From Phycisphaerales bacterium UBA1845 (GTDB lineage: Bacteria; Planctomycetota; Phycisphaerae; UBA1845): a stretch of 10,048 nt of DNA. Both the position numbers and the translations under genes were made by a program. Below the pieces are notes generated by a model. The model worked only from the letters and a program-made list of their open reading frames with translations, was not told the origin of the DNA and ran no database searches. Shown here piece after piece: positions 1 through 6,842 of the stretch (the stretch's first letter is position 1; each line of letters begins with the position of its first letter). The stretch covers positions 1 through 10,048 of the forward strand of contig DDIR01000074.1 of the NCBI GenBank assembly GCA_002338715.1, in the 5' to 3' direction.

Positions 1-1281
1 TCGATTGAACGGTTCGGCTTCCGCCAGCCCATCGTGGTGGACAACGACGGCGTGATTGTCTGTGGCCATACGCGCTGGAAGGCCGCGACCAAGCTGGAGT
101 TGGAGAACGTGCCGGTGCATGTGGCCACCGACCTGACGCCCGAGCAGATTCGGGCGTACCGCATCGCCGACAACAAATCCGGCGAACTCGCAAGCTGGAA
201 CATGGACCTGCTACCGATTGAGTTGGCCGAACTTCAGCACGCCGGGATCGACTGGTCGCTGCTTGGATTCGACGAAGACGAACTGATCAAACTGCTGGGT
301 GGTGAGATCAAGGAAGGTCTGACCGATCCCGATTCGATTCCCGAACCTCCCGATGAACCGATCACGCAGCGTGGTGATCTTTGGATTCTTGGCAACCATC
401 GCTTGCTTTGCGGCGACAGTTCGTCGGTGGAGGATCTGGATCGGCTACTCGATGGCGCTGTGATTCACCTCTGCAACACCGACCCTCCTTACAACGTGAA
501 GGTTGAGCCGCGTAGCAACAACGCGATCGCTGCTGGCGGTTCGGGCCTGCCTCATCCTGAAGCAAACGGTAAGAATCGCGGCAAACGCACACATCACCAG
601 TCGTTCGACGTGGCCCGCCAAGGCGAGAAAAAGCGAACGACACAGAAGATGAGGGCAAAGGACCGCCCGCTGGAAAATGACTTCGTCACCGACGAGGCGT
701 TCGACGCCCTGCTCGCTGCGTGGTTCGGCAACATCGCGCGGGTGCTCCTACCCGGTCGTGCGTTCTACATCTGGGGCGGCTACGCCAATCTTGGGAATTA
801 CCCCGGCCCATTGAAGGACGCCGGTCTCTATTTCAGCCAGGGCGTGGTGTGGGACAAGCAGCATCCGGTGCTGACGCGTAAGGACTTCATGGGTGCGTTC
901 GAGATCTGTTTCTACGGTTGGCGTGAGGGTGCCGCTCACGTCTACCTCGGCCCGAACAACGCGACCGACCTGTGGCATGTGAAGAAAGTCAATCCGCAGA
1001 GCATGTGTCACCTCACCGAGAAGCCGGTTGAATTGGCGATCCGCGCGATGCAGTACTCATCGCGCCCGGGCGAGAACGTGCTCGATCTGTTTGGCGGGTC
1101 AGGTTCGACGCTGATTGGTTGCGAACAGACTGACCGGCGTGCTTTCCTGATGGAACTGGATCAGGCGTATTGCGATGTCATCTGCGATCGCTTCCAGCGC
1201 TTCACAGGGATCCCCGCGGTCCTGGAGCGCACGGGCGATTCGCCAATTCCCATGAAGCCGCGTGAGGAGAACATGCGATGA
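1..1281 (+). CDS. ParB-like domain fused to N4/N6-type DNA methyltransferase (5' partial)
   Basis: The reading frame is open from base 1, so the gene begins upstream; 426 codons are visible. The first ~90 residues match the ParB/Spo0J N-terminal fold: FGFRQPIVV, then VIVCGHTRWKAA (the GHxR box) and LTPEQIRAYRIADNKS. After a linker, GDLWILGNHRLLCGDSS leads into an adenine/cytosine-N4 methyltransferase. The catalytic motif DPPY is at residues 161-164 of the visible part. The AdoMet-binding motif LDLFGGSGSTL starts near 361, preceded by the TEKPVEL box. Catalytic motif before AdoMet motif is the beta-class order. The ~100 residues after DPPY are basic and rich in N/G/K and may form the target-recognition part. 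Such ParB-methyltransferase fusions are common in phages and modify phage or host DNA; the target cannot be read from sequence. No cognate restriction enzyme is visible. The gene converges on the minus-strand operon. Confidence 0.93.
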   Translation, partial: SIERFGFRQPIVVDNDGVIVCGHTRWKAATKLELENVPVHVATDLTPEQIRAYRIADNKSGELASWNMDLLPIELAELQHAGIDWSLLGFDEDELIKLLGGEIKEGLTDPDSIPEPPDEPITQRGDLWILGNHRLLCGDSSSVEDLDRLLDGAVIHLCNTDPPYNVKVEPRSNNAIAAGGSGLPHPEANGKNRGKRTHHQSFDVARQGEKKRTTQKMRAKDRPLENDFVTDEAFDALLAAWFGNIARVLLPGRAFYIWGGYANLGNYPGPLKDAGLYFSQGVVWDKQHPVLTRKDFMGAFEICFYGWREGAAHVYLGPNNATDLWHVKKVNPQSMCHLTEKPVELAIRAMQYSSRPGENVLDLFGGSGSTLIGCEQTDRRAFLMELDQAYCDVICDRFQRFTGIPAVLERTGDSPIPMKPREENMR

Positions 1282-1308
1282 TCGGCAAGGTGACAATCCT
1301 GCCGGAGA

Positions 1309-1334
1309 AACGCCCCCGACATTGCGGAGGCGTT
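1309..1334. terminator. Hairpin between convergent genes, candidate bidirectional terminator
   Basis: Arms AACGCC-C-CCG (1309-1318) and CGG-A-GGCGTT (1325-1334) pair over 10 positions with a single C/A mismatch, around a 6-base loop. It lies in the 74-base gap between the methyltransferase stop (1281) and the stop of the minus-strand operon (1356). On the minus strand the stem ends in GGCGTTTCTC, a short T-rich tail; on the + strand there is no T-run. It would best serve the minus-strand operon. The call rests on position and stem only. Confidence 0.45.
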
Positions 1335-1355
1335 GATGAAAGGCATGGGATGTGG

Positions 1356-1697
1356 TCAGGCCCCGTCAGCCAGGGCGTGGTACTCGGTCATCGCGTCGAG
1401 ATGGACGCCGGTCGTCGTGGCCGCGTAGTTGCGACGGTTGCGGGTGTCGATGATGCCGCGCTCCTTGAGGAAGGCGAGTGCTACCGCCACCTGCGTCCAT
1501 GGCACGTTCTCCCGATAGAACAGCGTCTCGAGCGTGAAGCCCTCGTTGCCGAGTTCGTCGATGGCCTGGGCGATGCTGTTGAAGGCGTCGATCGGACAGC
1601 GGTGTTCGTACGGTTTGCCGGTGCGCGGGACGACCTCGCGAATCAGATGGCCGTCCCGCACATTGAACGTTTCGCTGCGTTGGTGTCGGGTGACCAT
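1356..1697 (-). CDS. Hypothetical protein, possible winged-helix DNA-binding protein
   Basis: 113 residues; family not recognised. The middle and C-terminal part (DAFNSIAQAIDELGNEGF, then VPWTQVAVALAFLKERGII, then RRNYAATT) has the helix-helix-helix-wing rhythm of a small winged-helix domain, ending in a basic hairpin. The N-terminus is charged (RHQRSETFNVRDGHLIREV). It is the last gene of the minus-strand operon, starting 3 bases after the stop of the HARE-HTH gene, with AGGGTTGAGG before the ATG. The tight coupling suggests co-translation with that protein and perhaps a shared DNA-binding or regulatory role; this is inference. The large overlapping frame on the opposite strand looks non-coding. 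Confidence 0.75.
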   Translation of the reverse strand: MVTRHQRSETFNVRDGHLIREVVPRTGKPYEHRCPIDAFNSIAQAIDELGNEGFTLETLFYRENVPWTQVAVALAFLKERGIIDTRNRRNYAATTTGVHLDAMTEYHALADGA

Positions 1698-1700
1698 GCC

Positions 1701-2090
1701 TCAACCCTTCGCCTTGGCGTTGAACTCAAACTGGCCGCGTTCGACCTTGGTGAATCGTGCCGCAGAGCCCTTGGTGTTGATCTCGCGGAGGATGGCTGCG
1801 TAGAGCGTGGCGTGCGGCGTCTTGCCGCCGGGACTGGTCCAGAGTTTCTGTTCGGCCATCGCGGTGATGAGTTCCTGGGCTCGCATCGGCTTGCCGGTCT
1901 TCTTGAGGACTTGAGCGGCTGCGTCGATGGCGCTGACGCGTTTGGGCTTGGCGGACTTCGTAGCGGACTTCTTCGCGGGCTCGGCCTTGGCCTTCTTGGT
2001 TGCGGTCTTCTTCGGTGTGGTTTTCTTCGACGACGTTGTCTTCTTGGACTTGGTCGTCTTCTTCGTGCGCTTCTTGGTCTTGGTTGCCAT
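1701..2090 (-). CDS. HARE-HTH (HB1/ASXL-type winged helix) protein with lysine-rich tail
   Basis: 129 residues. Residues 1-50 are a histone-H1-like tail of K/T/A/S/P repeats (KKTTKSKKTTSSKKTTPKK). Residues ~52-125 match the HARE-HTH domain: SAIDAAAQVLKKTGKPMRAQ, ELITAMAEQKLW, ATLYAAILREI and a final RFTKVERGQFEF strand pair. This winged helix occurs in eukaryotic chromatin proteins (HB1, ASXL), RNA polymerase delta and restriction enzymes, and is thought to read DNA or modified bases. The tail should bind DNA non-specifically. AAGGAG at 2098-2103 (minus strand) sits 7 bases before the ATG. Being near a ParB-methyltransferase, it could act on methylated phage DNA, compact it or regulate genes; these roles are inferred. 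The domain call is strong. Confidence 0.88.
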   Translation of the reverse strand: MATKTKKRTKKTTKSKKTTSSKKTTPKKTATKKAKAEPAKKSATKSAKPKRVSAIDAAAQVLKKTGKPMRAQELITAMAEQKLWTSPGGKTPHATLYAAILREINTKGSAARFTKVERGQFEFNAKAKG

Positions 2091-2180
2091 GGATCATCTC
2101 CTTGGTTGAATTCTCCGGTGCTCTCAGTCGGCCCCGGCGCTGGGGCCCGCGTTCGCAGGCCGTCGCGTCGAGGTCGTCGA

Positions 2181-2429
2181 TTAACCTTCGGCCAGCGTCT
2201 CTTCGATCTGCGCTCGATCGATGCCCGACAGGTACTCGACCGCATCGACCAGCATGCTGCGGACCTGGGTCATCGATCCAGCGAATCCCCAATCGCTTGG
2301 TGCGGCTTCGGCGCGTTCGCCGAATCGCGTGAGCTCCATGTCGAGGATGTCGAGCAGGCGGGCCACGTCCTCGCGATTTTTGCGGTACGCCTCGATGGCG
2401 ATCGGTTTTGTATTGTCCTGCGTGGTCAT
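2181..2429 (-). CDS. Hypothetical small protein in minus-strand operon
   Basis: 82 residues, acidic and mostly helical: AIEAYRKNREDVARLLDILDMEL, then a turn, then SMTQVRSMLVDAVEYLSGID. It has no signal peptide, membrane segment or cysteine motif, and I recognise no family. The start is well supported by AAGGAG at 2437-2442 (minus strand), 7 bases before the ATG. A gap of about 90 bases separates its stop from the next gene, the HARE-HTH protein. Two amphipathic helices suggest a small helical-hairpin protein, possibly an accessory or host-takeover factor; its function is unknown. Confidence 0.75.
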   Translation of the reverse strand: MTTQDNTKPIAIEAYRKNREDVARLLDILDMELTRFGERAEAAPSDWGFAGSMTQVRSMLVDAVEYLSGIDRAQIEETLAEG

Positions 2430-2474
2430 GGCTTGGCTCCTTGGTTTGCGTTCGTGGTTTCAGACGCTGCCGTG

Positions 2475-2714
2475 CTACAGCGCGTCGACAAAATGTTTGA
2501 TGTTGGGCCGTTCACTTTCGTGGGCCTGCATGCCGAGTACGAATGCCCGTTGCAGGACGCGTTTCAAGGACGCAACCGAAACCTCGTGGAAGTCGAGGCT
2601 GTCCAAGTTTCGCGTTTCAAGCGTCTCGATTCCGAGCTCGTTGGCGAGCCGGGTGGCCATCGCGTCCATACGATCTTTTGCGTCGTTGATTTTCTTTTGC
2701 CGTCTTGGGTGCAT
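2475..2714 (-). CDS. Hypothetical small helical protein in minus-strand operon
   Basis: 79 residues with a basic N-terminus (MHPRRQKKINDAKDRMDAM). Helix-forming stretches follow (MATRLANELGIETLETRN; VSVASLKRVLQRAFVLGMQA), and the end is HFVDAL. No known family, cysteine cluster or membrane segment is seen. The ribosome site AGAGGAGA (2721-2728, minus strand) is 6 bases before the ATG, which fixes the start. It follows the upstream 66-residue gene by 33 bases and leads to the 82-residue gene by 45 bases, so the genes are very likely co-transcribed. Function unknown. Confidence 0.75.
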   Translation of the reverse strand: MHPRRQKKINDAKDRMDAMATRLANELGIETLETRNLDSLDFHEVSVASLKRVLQRAFVLGMQAHESERPNIKHFVDAL

Positions 2715-2747
2715 CGTCGTTCTCCTCTTGGCGATCGTCTCGCGGTG

Positions 2748-2948
2748 TTACCCTTCGAATCCCAGCTGGAAGCAGCGGACGAGGTCGTCTTCGGTCATCC
2801 GTCCGCGGCGCAGCACTTGAGCCGCCCATGCGGCTGCGTTGATCGACTGGCCACCTCGAACCGCTTTCAAGAATCCTCGCATGTCCTGATTGAGCACGAT
2901 TGTGTTCTCGTTGGCGGTGGTCTTCGTGTTGGCGTTTGTGTTCGTCAT
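2748..2948 (-). CDS. Hypothetical small protein, first gene of minus-strand operon
   Basis: 66 residues from the ATG at 2948. An in-frame ATG at 2990 would give 80 residues, but it has no ribosome site, while GGAAAGGA lies about 10 bases before 2948. The N-terminus is low-complexity (TNTNANTKTTANENT), followed by one compact helical unit: DMRGFLKAVRGGQSINAAAW, AQVLRRGRMTEDDLVRCFQL. The 'RGRMTEDDLVRCF' stretch resembles a short helix-turn-helix, but I would not assign a family. It is transcribed away from the terminase genes and heads the five-gene operon. Confidence 0.72.
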   Translation of the reverse strand: MTNTNANTKTTANENTIVLNQDMRGFLKAVRGGQSINAAAWAAQVLRRGRMTEDDLVRCFQLGFEG

Positions 2949-3024
2949 CGTTCGTTCGTCCTTTCCGGCGATCATCGCGTCGCCACCCATGACTTACGCT
3001 GCGTTTCGCAACATGGGAAGGCGG

Positions 3025-3050
3025 ATTCCGAAGTTATTCCGAAGATTCCG
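3025..3050. repeat. Iterated ATTCCGAAG repeats upstream of terminase genes
   Basis: ATTCCGAAG occurs at 3025-3033 and 3036-3044, followed directly by a partial ATTCCG at 3045-3050. They sit in the divergent gap between the minus-strand operon and the terminase genes. Short tandem sites here could be an operator for the divergent transcripts or terminase small-subunit binding sites, since phage packaging start sites (cos/pac) usually lie just before the small terminase gene. The repeats are directly visible; their role is inferred. Confidence 0.6.
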
Positions 3051-3075
3051 CATGTAGCGCGACACACGCATTGCA

Positions 3076-3106
3076 GTGTCACCGAACGGCGCAGATTCGG
3101 TGTCAC
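3076..3106. promoter_or_regulatory. Paired GTGTCAC sites and CACCGA/TCGGTG inverted repeat
   Basis: GTGTCAC is repeated directly at 3076-3082 and 3100-3106 (24-base period). CACCGA (3080-3085) and TCGGTG (3097-3102) form an inverted repeat around an 11-base spacer. They lie 34 bases before the preferred start of the small terminase-like gene and within 30 bases of the ATTCCGAAG repeats. No convincing -35/-10 pair was found in 2949-3139 on either strand. This may be an operator or packaging site. Confidence 0.35.
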
Positions 3107-3139
3107 TTCATGGCACTATTGCGCAGGAAGGCGGGCGGC

Positions 3140-3376
3140 GTGAACGGCGACACGTTGGCACACGACGCGAACCGTGGCCCCCAGCGGGCCGATCCTACGG
3201 CGCTGGCCGTAGTGGACGCGGCGAAGTTGTTGAGCGCCGCGGGCGGCCAACGGATCACTGCCGAGATGATCCAGGCTGATGTGGATGGAGGCGCGCCAAC
3301 GAATGCGGACGGCACGATCAATCTCGTGAATTACACTTCATGGCTAGTACGGGAGCTATCCACCGGTGGCGATTGA
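3140..3376 (+). CDS. Small protein before terL, candidate terminase small subunit
   Basis: 78 residues from GTG 3140, which has AGGAAGG at 3125-3131, 8 bases upstream. ATG 3110 (88 residues) is an alternative but has no ribosome site. The core (residues ~25-76) reads ALAVVDAAKLLSAAGGQRIT, then ADVDGGAP, then DGTINLVNYTSWLVREL. It aligns with the first ~60 residues of the large terminase that follows (LVRLLNST..., DGRTLDLLRYAAWLRVTI), so both carry the same small domain, probably a helix-turn-helix. It overlaps the large terminase start by 11 bases. Position just before terL and a DNA-binding-like fold suggest a terminase small subunit, but no direct family match is recognised. Confidence 0.6.
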   Translation: MNGDTLAHDANRGPQRADPTALAVVDAAKLLSAAGGQRITAEMIQADVDGGAPTNADGTINLVNYTSWLVRELSTGGD

Positions 3377-5648
3377 CCCGCGAAAACTTAGACCCACGGA
3401 ACTGGTGAGACTTCTGAACTCGACTGCACTGGGCGAAGTGATCAGCGAGCGGCAGCTGCATCGGCACCGCGCCCGTGCGGGATTCCGGGTCGGGGATGGC
3501 CGCACACTGGACTTGCTGCGTTATGCGGCATGGTTGCGTGTGACGATTGAGGAACGACGCAGCAAGAAGGATGCGTCTAACTCAACTGGTGTTACCAGCT
3601 ACGATGCCCATCGCGAACGCGCCCGCCAGCGCAACATGGCCATGTCAGCCTCGGGTCGCAACATCGGTGATCTGCCCACCGTCGAGAATCCCGAACGTAA
3701 GAAGCGCGCAGAGAATGACTTCCGCTTCTTCTGCGAACACTACCTGCCACAGACGTTCCACCTGCCTTGGTCCGACGATCATCTCAAGGTGGTCGCCAAG
3801 ATTGAACAGGCCGTGCTCGAAGGCGGCCTATTCGCCATGGCGATGCCGCGAGGATCAGGTAAGACCAGCCTATGTGAAATTGCCTGCCTGTGGGCGCTTG
3901 TGTATGGCCATCGCGAGTTCGTGGCGCTGATCGGCGCTGACGAAGAGCACGCAGCCAACATGCTCGATTCGATCAAGGTCGAGTTGGAGTCGAACGATCT
4001 GCTGCTGGTGGATTTCCCGGAAGTTTGTTTCCCGATCCAGGCGCTCGAAGGCATCCACCAGCGTGCCGGCGGCCAACTCTATAAGGGACAACAGACGCAC
4101 ATCGGCTGGACGGCCAAGGAGATTGTCCTACCAACCATTCCCGGCAGCCCGGCCAGCGGTGCGATCATGCGCGTGGCCGGGATCACGGGACGCATTCGCG
4201 GCATGAAACACAAGCGCGTGGACGGATCGTCCATTCGCCCGGCGCTGGTATTGATCGACGATCCGCAGACCGACGAATCGGCGCGATCGCCGTCACAATG
4301 TGCAGCCCGCGAACGAATCCTTGCCGGTGCCATCCTTGGTCTTGCCGGCCCCGGGCGCAAGATCGCCGGGTTGATGACGCTCACAGTTGTGCGCCCTGCC
4401 GACTTGGCTGATCGTCTGCTCGATCGCAGTAAACATCCGCAGTGGCAAGGTGAGCGCACCAAGATGGTGTACGCCTGGCCGACCAACGAAGCGCTGTGGG
4501 CGCGGTATGCGCAGATGTGGCGCGAGGGCATGGCCACTGATCGTGGTAACACCGATGCGACCGAGTTCTACCGCGCCAACCGCGAAGCCATGGACGATGG
4601 CGCGGACGTCGCCTGGCCGCAACGCCACCATCCCGACGAACTGTCAGCGATCCAGCACGCCATGAATCTCAAGCTCGACCGTGGCGAACCTGCGTTCTGG
4701 GCGGAGTACCAGAACGAACCCTTGCCGGAGGAACACGCCGACGACGAAATGCTCATGGCTGAGCAGATTGCAGAAAAGACCAACGGCATGAAGCCGGGCG
4801 AAATCCCACTGGCAGCGACGCATCTCACCATGTTCATCGACGTGCAGGGCAAAGCGCTGTTCTGGCTTGTTGCGGCTTGGGAGAGTGACTTCACTGGTTA
4901 CGTCATCGACTACGGTACCGAGCCGGACCAGCAGACGCCGTACTTCACGCTGCGCGACGTGCGCAAGACGCTGGCCATGAAGTCACCGCGCGCAGGTCTT
5001 GAAGGATCAATCTATGCCGGACTTGAACGACTGACGGAGTCCATGCTTGGCCGCGAGTGGCGCAGGGACGACGGTGCAATGGTTCGTATTGACCGCTGTC
5101 TCATCGACGCGAACTGGGGCCAGTCATCGGATGTCGTGTACCAGTTCTGTCGCCAGAGCAAACACGCCAGCGTTCTGCTGCCCAGTCACGGGCGATATGT
5201 TGGCGCATCGAGCATTCCGTTCAGCGATTACAAGAAGAAACGCGGCGACCGCGTGGGATTGAACTGGCGCATCCCAATGATCACTGGCCGTCGCACGGTG
5301 CGACACGTCGTCTTCGACACCAACTACTGGAAGAGCTTCGTCCACACGCGGCTGGCGGTGCCGATGGGCGATCCCGGATGCCTGTCGCTGTTTGGCCGAA
5401 GTGCCGAGAAGCACCGACTCTTGTCCGAGCACCTCACCGCCGAGTACCGCGTGAAAACACAAGGTCGTGGCCGCACGGTGGACGAATGGAAACTCCGCGT
5501 TGACGGCATCGACAACCACTGGCTGGACTGCCTCGTCGGTGCAGCCGTGGCCGCATCGATGCAGGGTGCGGTGTTGTTTGGAACGGAAACGAAGGCAGCA
5601 CCGAAGCCGCGCATGAAGCTATCAGCACTTCAAGGAGGGCGAAGATGA
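3366..5648 (+). CDS. terL: Phage terminase large subunit (GpA-like ATPase/nuclease)
   Basis: 760 residues. This is the DNA-packaging motor: the ATPase pumps DNA into the prohead and the nuclease cuts concatemers. The Walker A-type loop is PRGSGKTS (161-168). Walker B is VLIDDP (295-300), with D in place of the usual E after the first D. The coupling motif is AGLMTLT (334-340). The RNase-H-like nuclease has acidic residues D492 (MFIDVQG), D581 (CLIDANWG) and D721 (NHWLDCLVGA); the NHW-DC ending is typical of the lambda gpA group. Residues 1-65 form an extra N-terminal domain matching the small upstream protein. The start is GTG 3366 with GGGAG at 3351-3355. It overlaps the upstream gene by 11 bases and the zinc-ribbon gene by 4. 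All main catalytic residues appear present. Confidence 0.96.
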   Translation: MAIDPRKLRPTELVRLLNSTALGEVISERQLHRHRARAGFRVGDGRTLDLLRYAAWLRVTIEERRSKKDASNSTGVTSYDAHRERARQRNMAMSASGRNIGDLPTVENPERKKRAENDFRFFCEHYLPQTFHLPWSDDHLKVVAKIEQAVLEGGLFAMAMPRGSGKTSLCEIACLWALVYGHREFVALIGADEEHAANMLDSIKVELESNDLLLVDFPEVCFPIQALEGIHQRAGGQLYKGQQTHIGWTAKEIVLPTIPGSPASGAIMRVAGITGRIRGMKHKRVDGSSIRPALVLIDDPQTDESARSPSQCAARERILAGAILGLAGPGRKIAGLMTLTVVRPADLADRLLDRSKHPQWQGERTKMVYAWPTNEALWARYAQMWREGMATDRGNTDATEFYRANREAMDDGADVAWPQRHHPDELSAIQHAMNLKLDRGEPAFWAEYQNEPLPEEHADDEMLMAEQIAEKTNGMKPGEIPLAATHLTMFIDVQGKALFWLVAAWESDFTGYVIDYGTEPDQQTPYFTLRDVRKTLAMKSPRAGLEGSIYAGLERLTESMLGREWRRDDGAMVRIDRCLIDANWGQSSDVVYQFCRQSKHASVLLPSHGRYVGASSIPFSDYKKKRGDRVGLNWRIPMITGRRTVRHVVFDTNYWKSFVHTRLAVPMGDPGCLSLFGRSAEKHRLLSEHLTAEYRVKTQGRGRTVDEWKLRVDGIDNHWLDCLVGAAVAASMQGAVLFGTETKAAPKPRMKLSALQGGRR

Positions 5649-5830
5649 ACGAGCCAACGACAACAAAACCGAATCCGCAAGAACAACGCGGCCTCGCGTG
5701 TCCTAATTGCGGTTGCGGTCACTTCCGCGTTATTTATACACGCCCTTCATGGGACGCCCGAATCGTCCGGCGCCGTGAATGCCGCCATTGCGGAAAACGG
5801 ATCACGACGGCAGAACGGGTAAGTGGGTAG
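5645..5830 (+). CDS. Small zinc-ribbon protein, NrdR N-terminal-like
   Basis: 61 residues. One zinc ribbon: C19PNC22 and C46RHC49, with FRVIYTRPS and RRRECRHCGKRITTAER between and after them. This is the pattern of the NrdR repressor's zinc-ribbon head (CPxCG...V...RP...RRRECxxCGxRxTTxER), but the ATP-cone half of NrdR (about 90 more residues) is absent. The ATG overlaps the terL stop (ATGA), with a near-perfect AAGGAGGG at 5632-5639, so it is translated with the terminase. It could bind DNA as a packaging accessory or a late transcription factor like Ogr/Delta. The ribbon is clear; the function is unknown. Confidence 0.85.
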   Translation: MNEPTTTKPNPQEQRGLACPNCGCGHFRVIYTRPSWDARIVRRRECRHCGKRITTAERVSG

Positions 5831-5907
5831 ATGCCTGCTGTTGCTAAACAGAATTGGTGTCGTGCAACGCTGGCGTGAAAGATAGCCTTCGGTCGATAGA
5901 GAGAAAC

Positions 5908-5951
5908 AGTCAAGGAAATCATTGACTTTCCAACGGCGGCATTAATAGATT
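5908..5951 (+). promoter_or_regulatory. Promoter with overlapping inverted-repeat operator before DUF488 operon
   Basis: A -35-like TTGACT (5922-5927) is followed after 18 bases by TAGATT (5946-5951; 4 of 6 match to TATAAT). The -35 is also the right arm of a perfect inverted repeat, AGTCAA (5908-5913), 8 bases, TTGACT, so a dimeric repressor there would block polymerase. The predicted start is near 5958, giving a ~15-base leader with GGAGA (5962-5966) before the ATG at 5973. The gap 5831-5972 otherwise holds only a weak 5-bp hairpin (5838-5851) and no gene. Confidence 0.45.
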
Positions 5952-5972
5952 TGACACAAGTGGAGATGCACA

Positions 5973-6842
5973 ATGCTAAATCGACAACGCGTGTTGCTCG
6001 CGATACTAAGAGAAGCAGGAGGAACTGCATCGCATTTGCAAGTCACGAAATGGGCATTCCTTCTCAAACAGGAGGCACCTTCAGGGGGTGGATCGGCATT
6101 CTATCAATTTCTGCCCTATCGGTTTGGGCCTTATTCGTTTTGCCTTTACCAAGAAGCCGCTTCACTGACACGCAACGGCCTCATTGAAGATGTGGACGCT
6201 CGACGTTGGCGAGTTACTGAGTTGGGGGAACGGGTAGCTGACGAACTCAAGGAGACCGTGCGCGCCGATATTCGAAAGATCATTAAGCCATTCTTAAAAA
6301 AACGTACAAACGACTTGGTGGAATACGTCTACAGTCGTTATGCTTGGTTTACTGTCAACAGTGAACTTGGGCCGCGTACAACTCGTCCATCAGCATCCGC
6401 CGCGGTATACACGGCCGGGTACGAGGGGTTGCATATTGATGGATTTCTCAATTCTCTAATGCAAAACGGCATTGAGCAACTGGTCGATGTTCGCAATAAT
6501 CCAGTATCCCGGCGATACGGTTTCCACAAATCGACTCTGGCTCGCCTTTGCGAATATGTGGGCATTGCATACAGACATTTTCCAGAGTTGGGAATCGCTT
6601 CTCGTGATCGTCGCGACTTGAATAACACGTTAGATCGTGAAAAACTGTTCGCCTTGTATGAGCGAGGGCTGTTGCCCATGAGACAACGTTCCATTGAGGC
6701 AGTCGCGGCGCTTGTCGAAAACAAACCGACTGTGCTTGTCTGTATGGAGGCCAATCACACTCTGTGCCACCGCTCCCGACTCTCAAATGTGGTCGCTGAG
6801 CAATGCGGGCTTGCGATTCATCATTTGGAGACGGCCGCGTGA
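5973..6842 (+). CDS. Fusion of winged-helix-like N-domain and DUF488 domain
   Basis: 289 residues; ATG with GGAGA 6 bases upstream. Residues 1-95 look like a helical/winged-helix domain with the core FYQFLPYRFGPYSFCLYQEA (43-62) and TRNGLIEDVDARRWRVTELG. This resembles, loosely, the tyrosine-rich FGP motif of SocA/DUF4065-like antitoxin domains. Residues ~145-285 are a DUF488 domain: YTAGYEG (146-152), VDVRNNPVSRRYGFHKSTL (171-189), HFPELGI (203-209), and the conserved CMEANHTLCHRSRL near 257-270, which holds the family's C-E...CHR residues. DUF488 has no settled biochemical role; its conserved Cys/Glu/His/Arg suggest an enzyme or nucleic-acid binder. It overlaps the next gene by 4 bases. Visibly less GC-rich than the terminase genes, consistent with acquired cargo. 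Confidence 0.85.
   Translation: MLNRQRVLLAILREAGGTASHLQVTKWAFLLKQEAPSGGGSAFYQFLPYRFGPYSFCLYQEAASLTRNGLIEDVDARRWRVTELGERVADELKETVRADIRKIIKPFLKKRTNDLVEYVYSRYAWFTVNSELGPRTTRPSASAAVYTAGYEGLHIDGFLNSLMQNGIEQLVDVRNNPVSRRYGFHKSTLARLCEYVGIAYRHFPELGIASRDRRDLNNTLDREKLFALYERGLLPMRQRSIEAVAALVENKPTVLVCMEANHTLCHRSRLSNVVAEQCGLAIHHLETAA

Noticed and set aside
1278..3143. 621-residue + strand open frame
   Set aside because: It lies antisense to five small genes, four of them with strong ribosome sites and one with a clear HARE-HTH domain. Its repetitive Leu/Gly run (~2000) is simply the antisense of the lysine-rich tail.
3104..3344. Repeat CACTTCATGGC at 3104-3114 and 3334-3344
   Set aside because: Two isolated 11-base copies, the second inside a coding region; likely chance.
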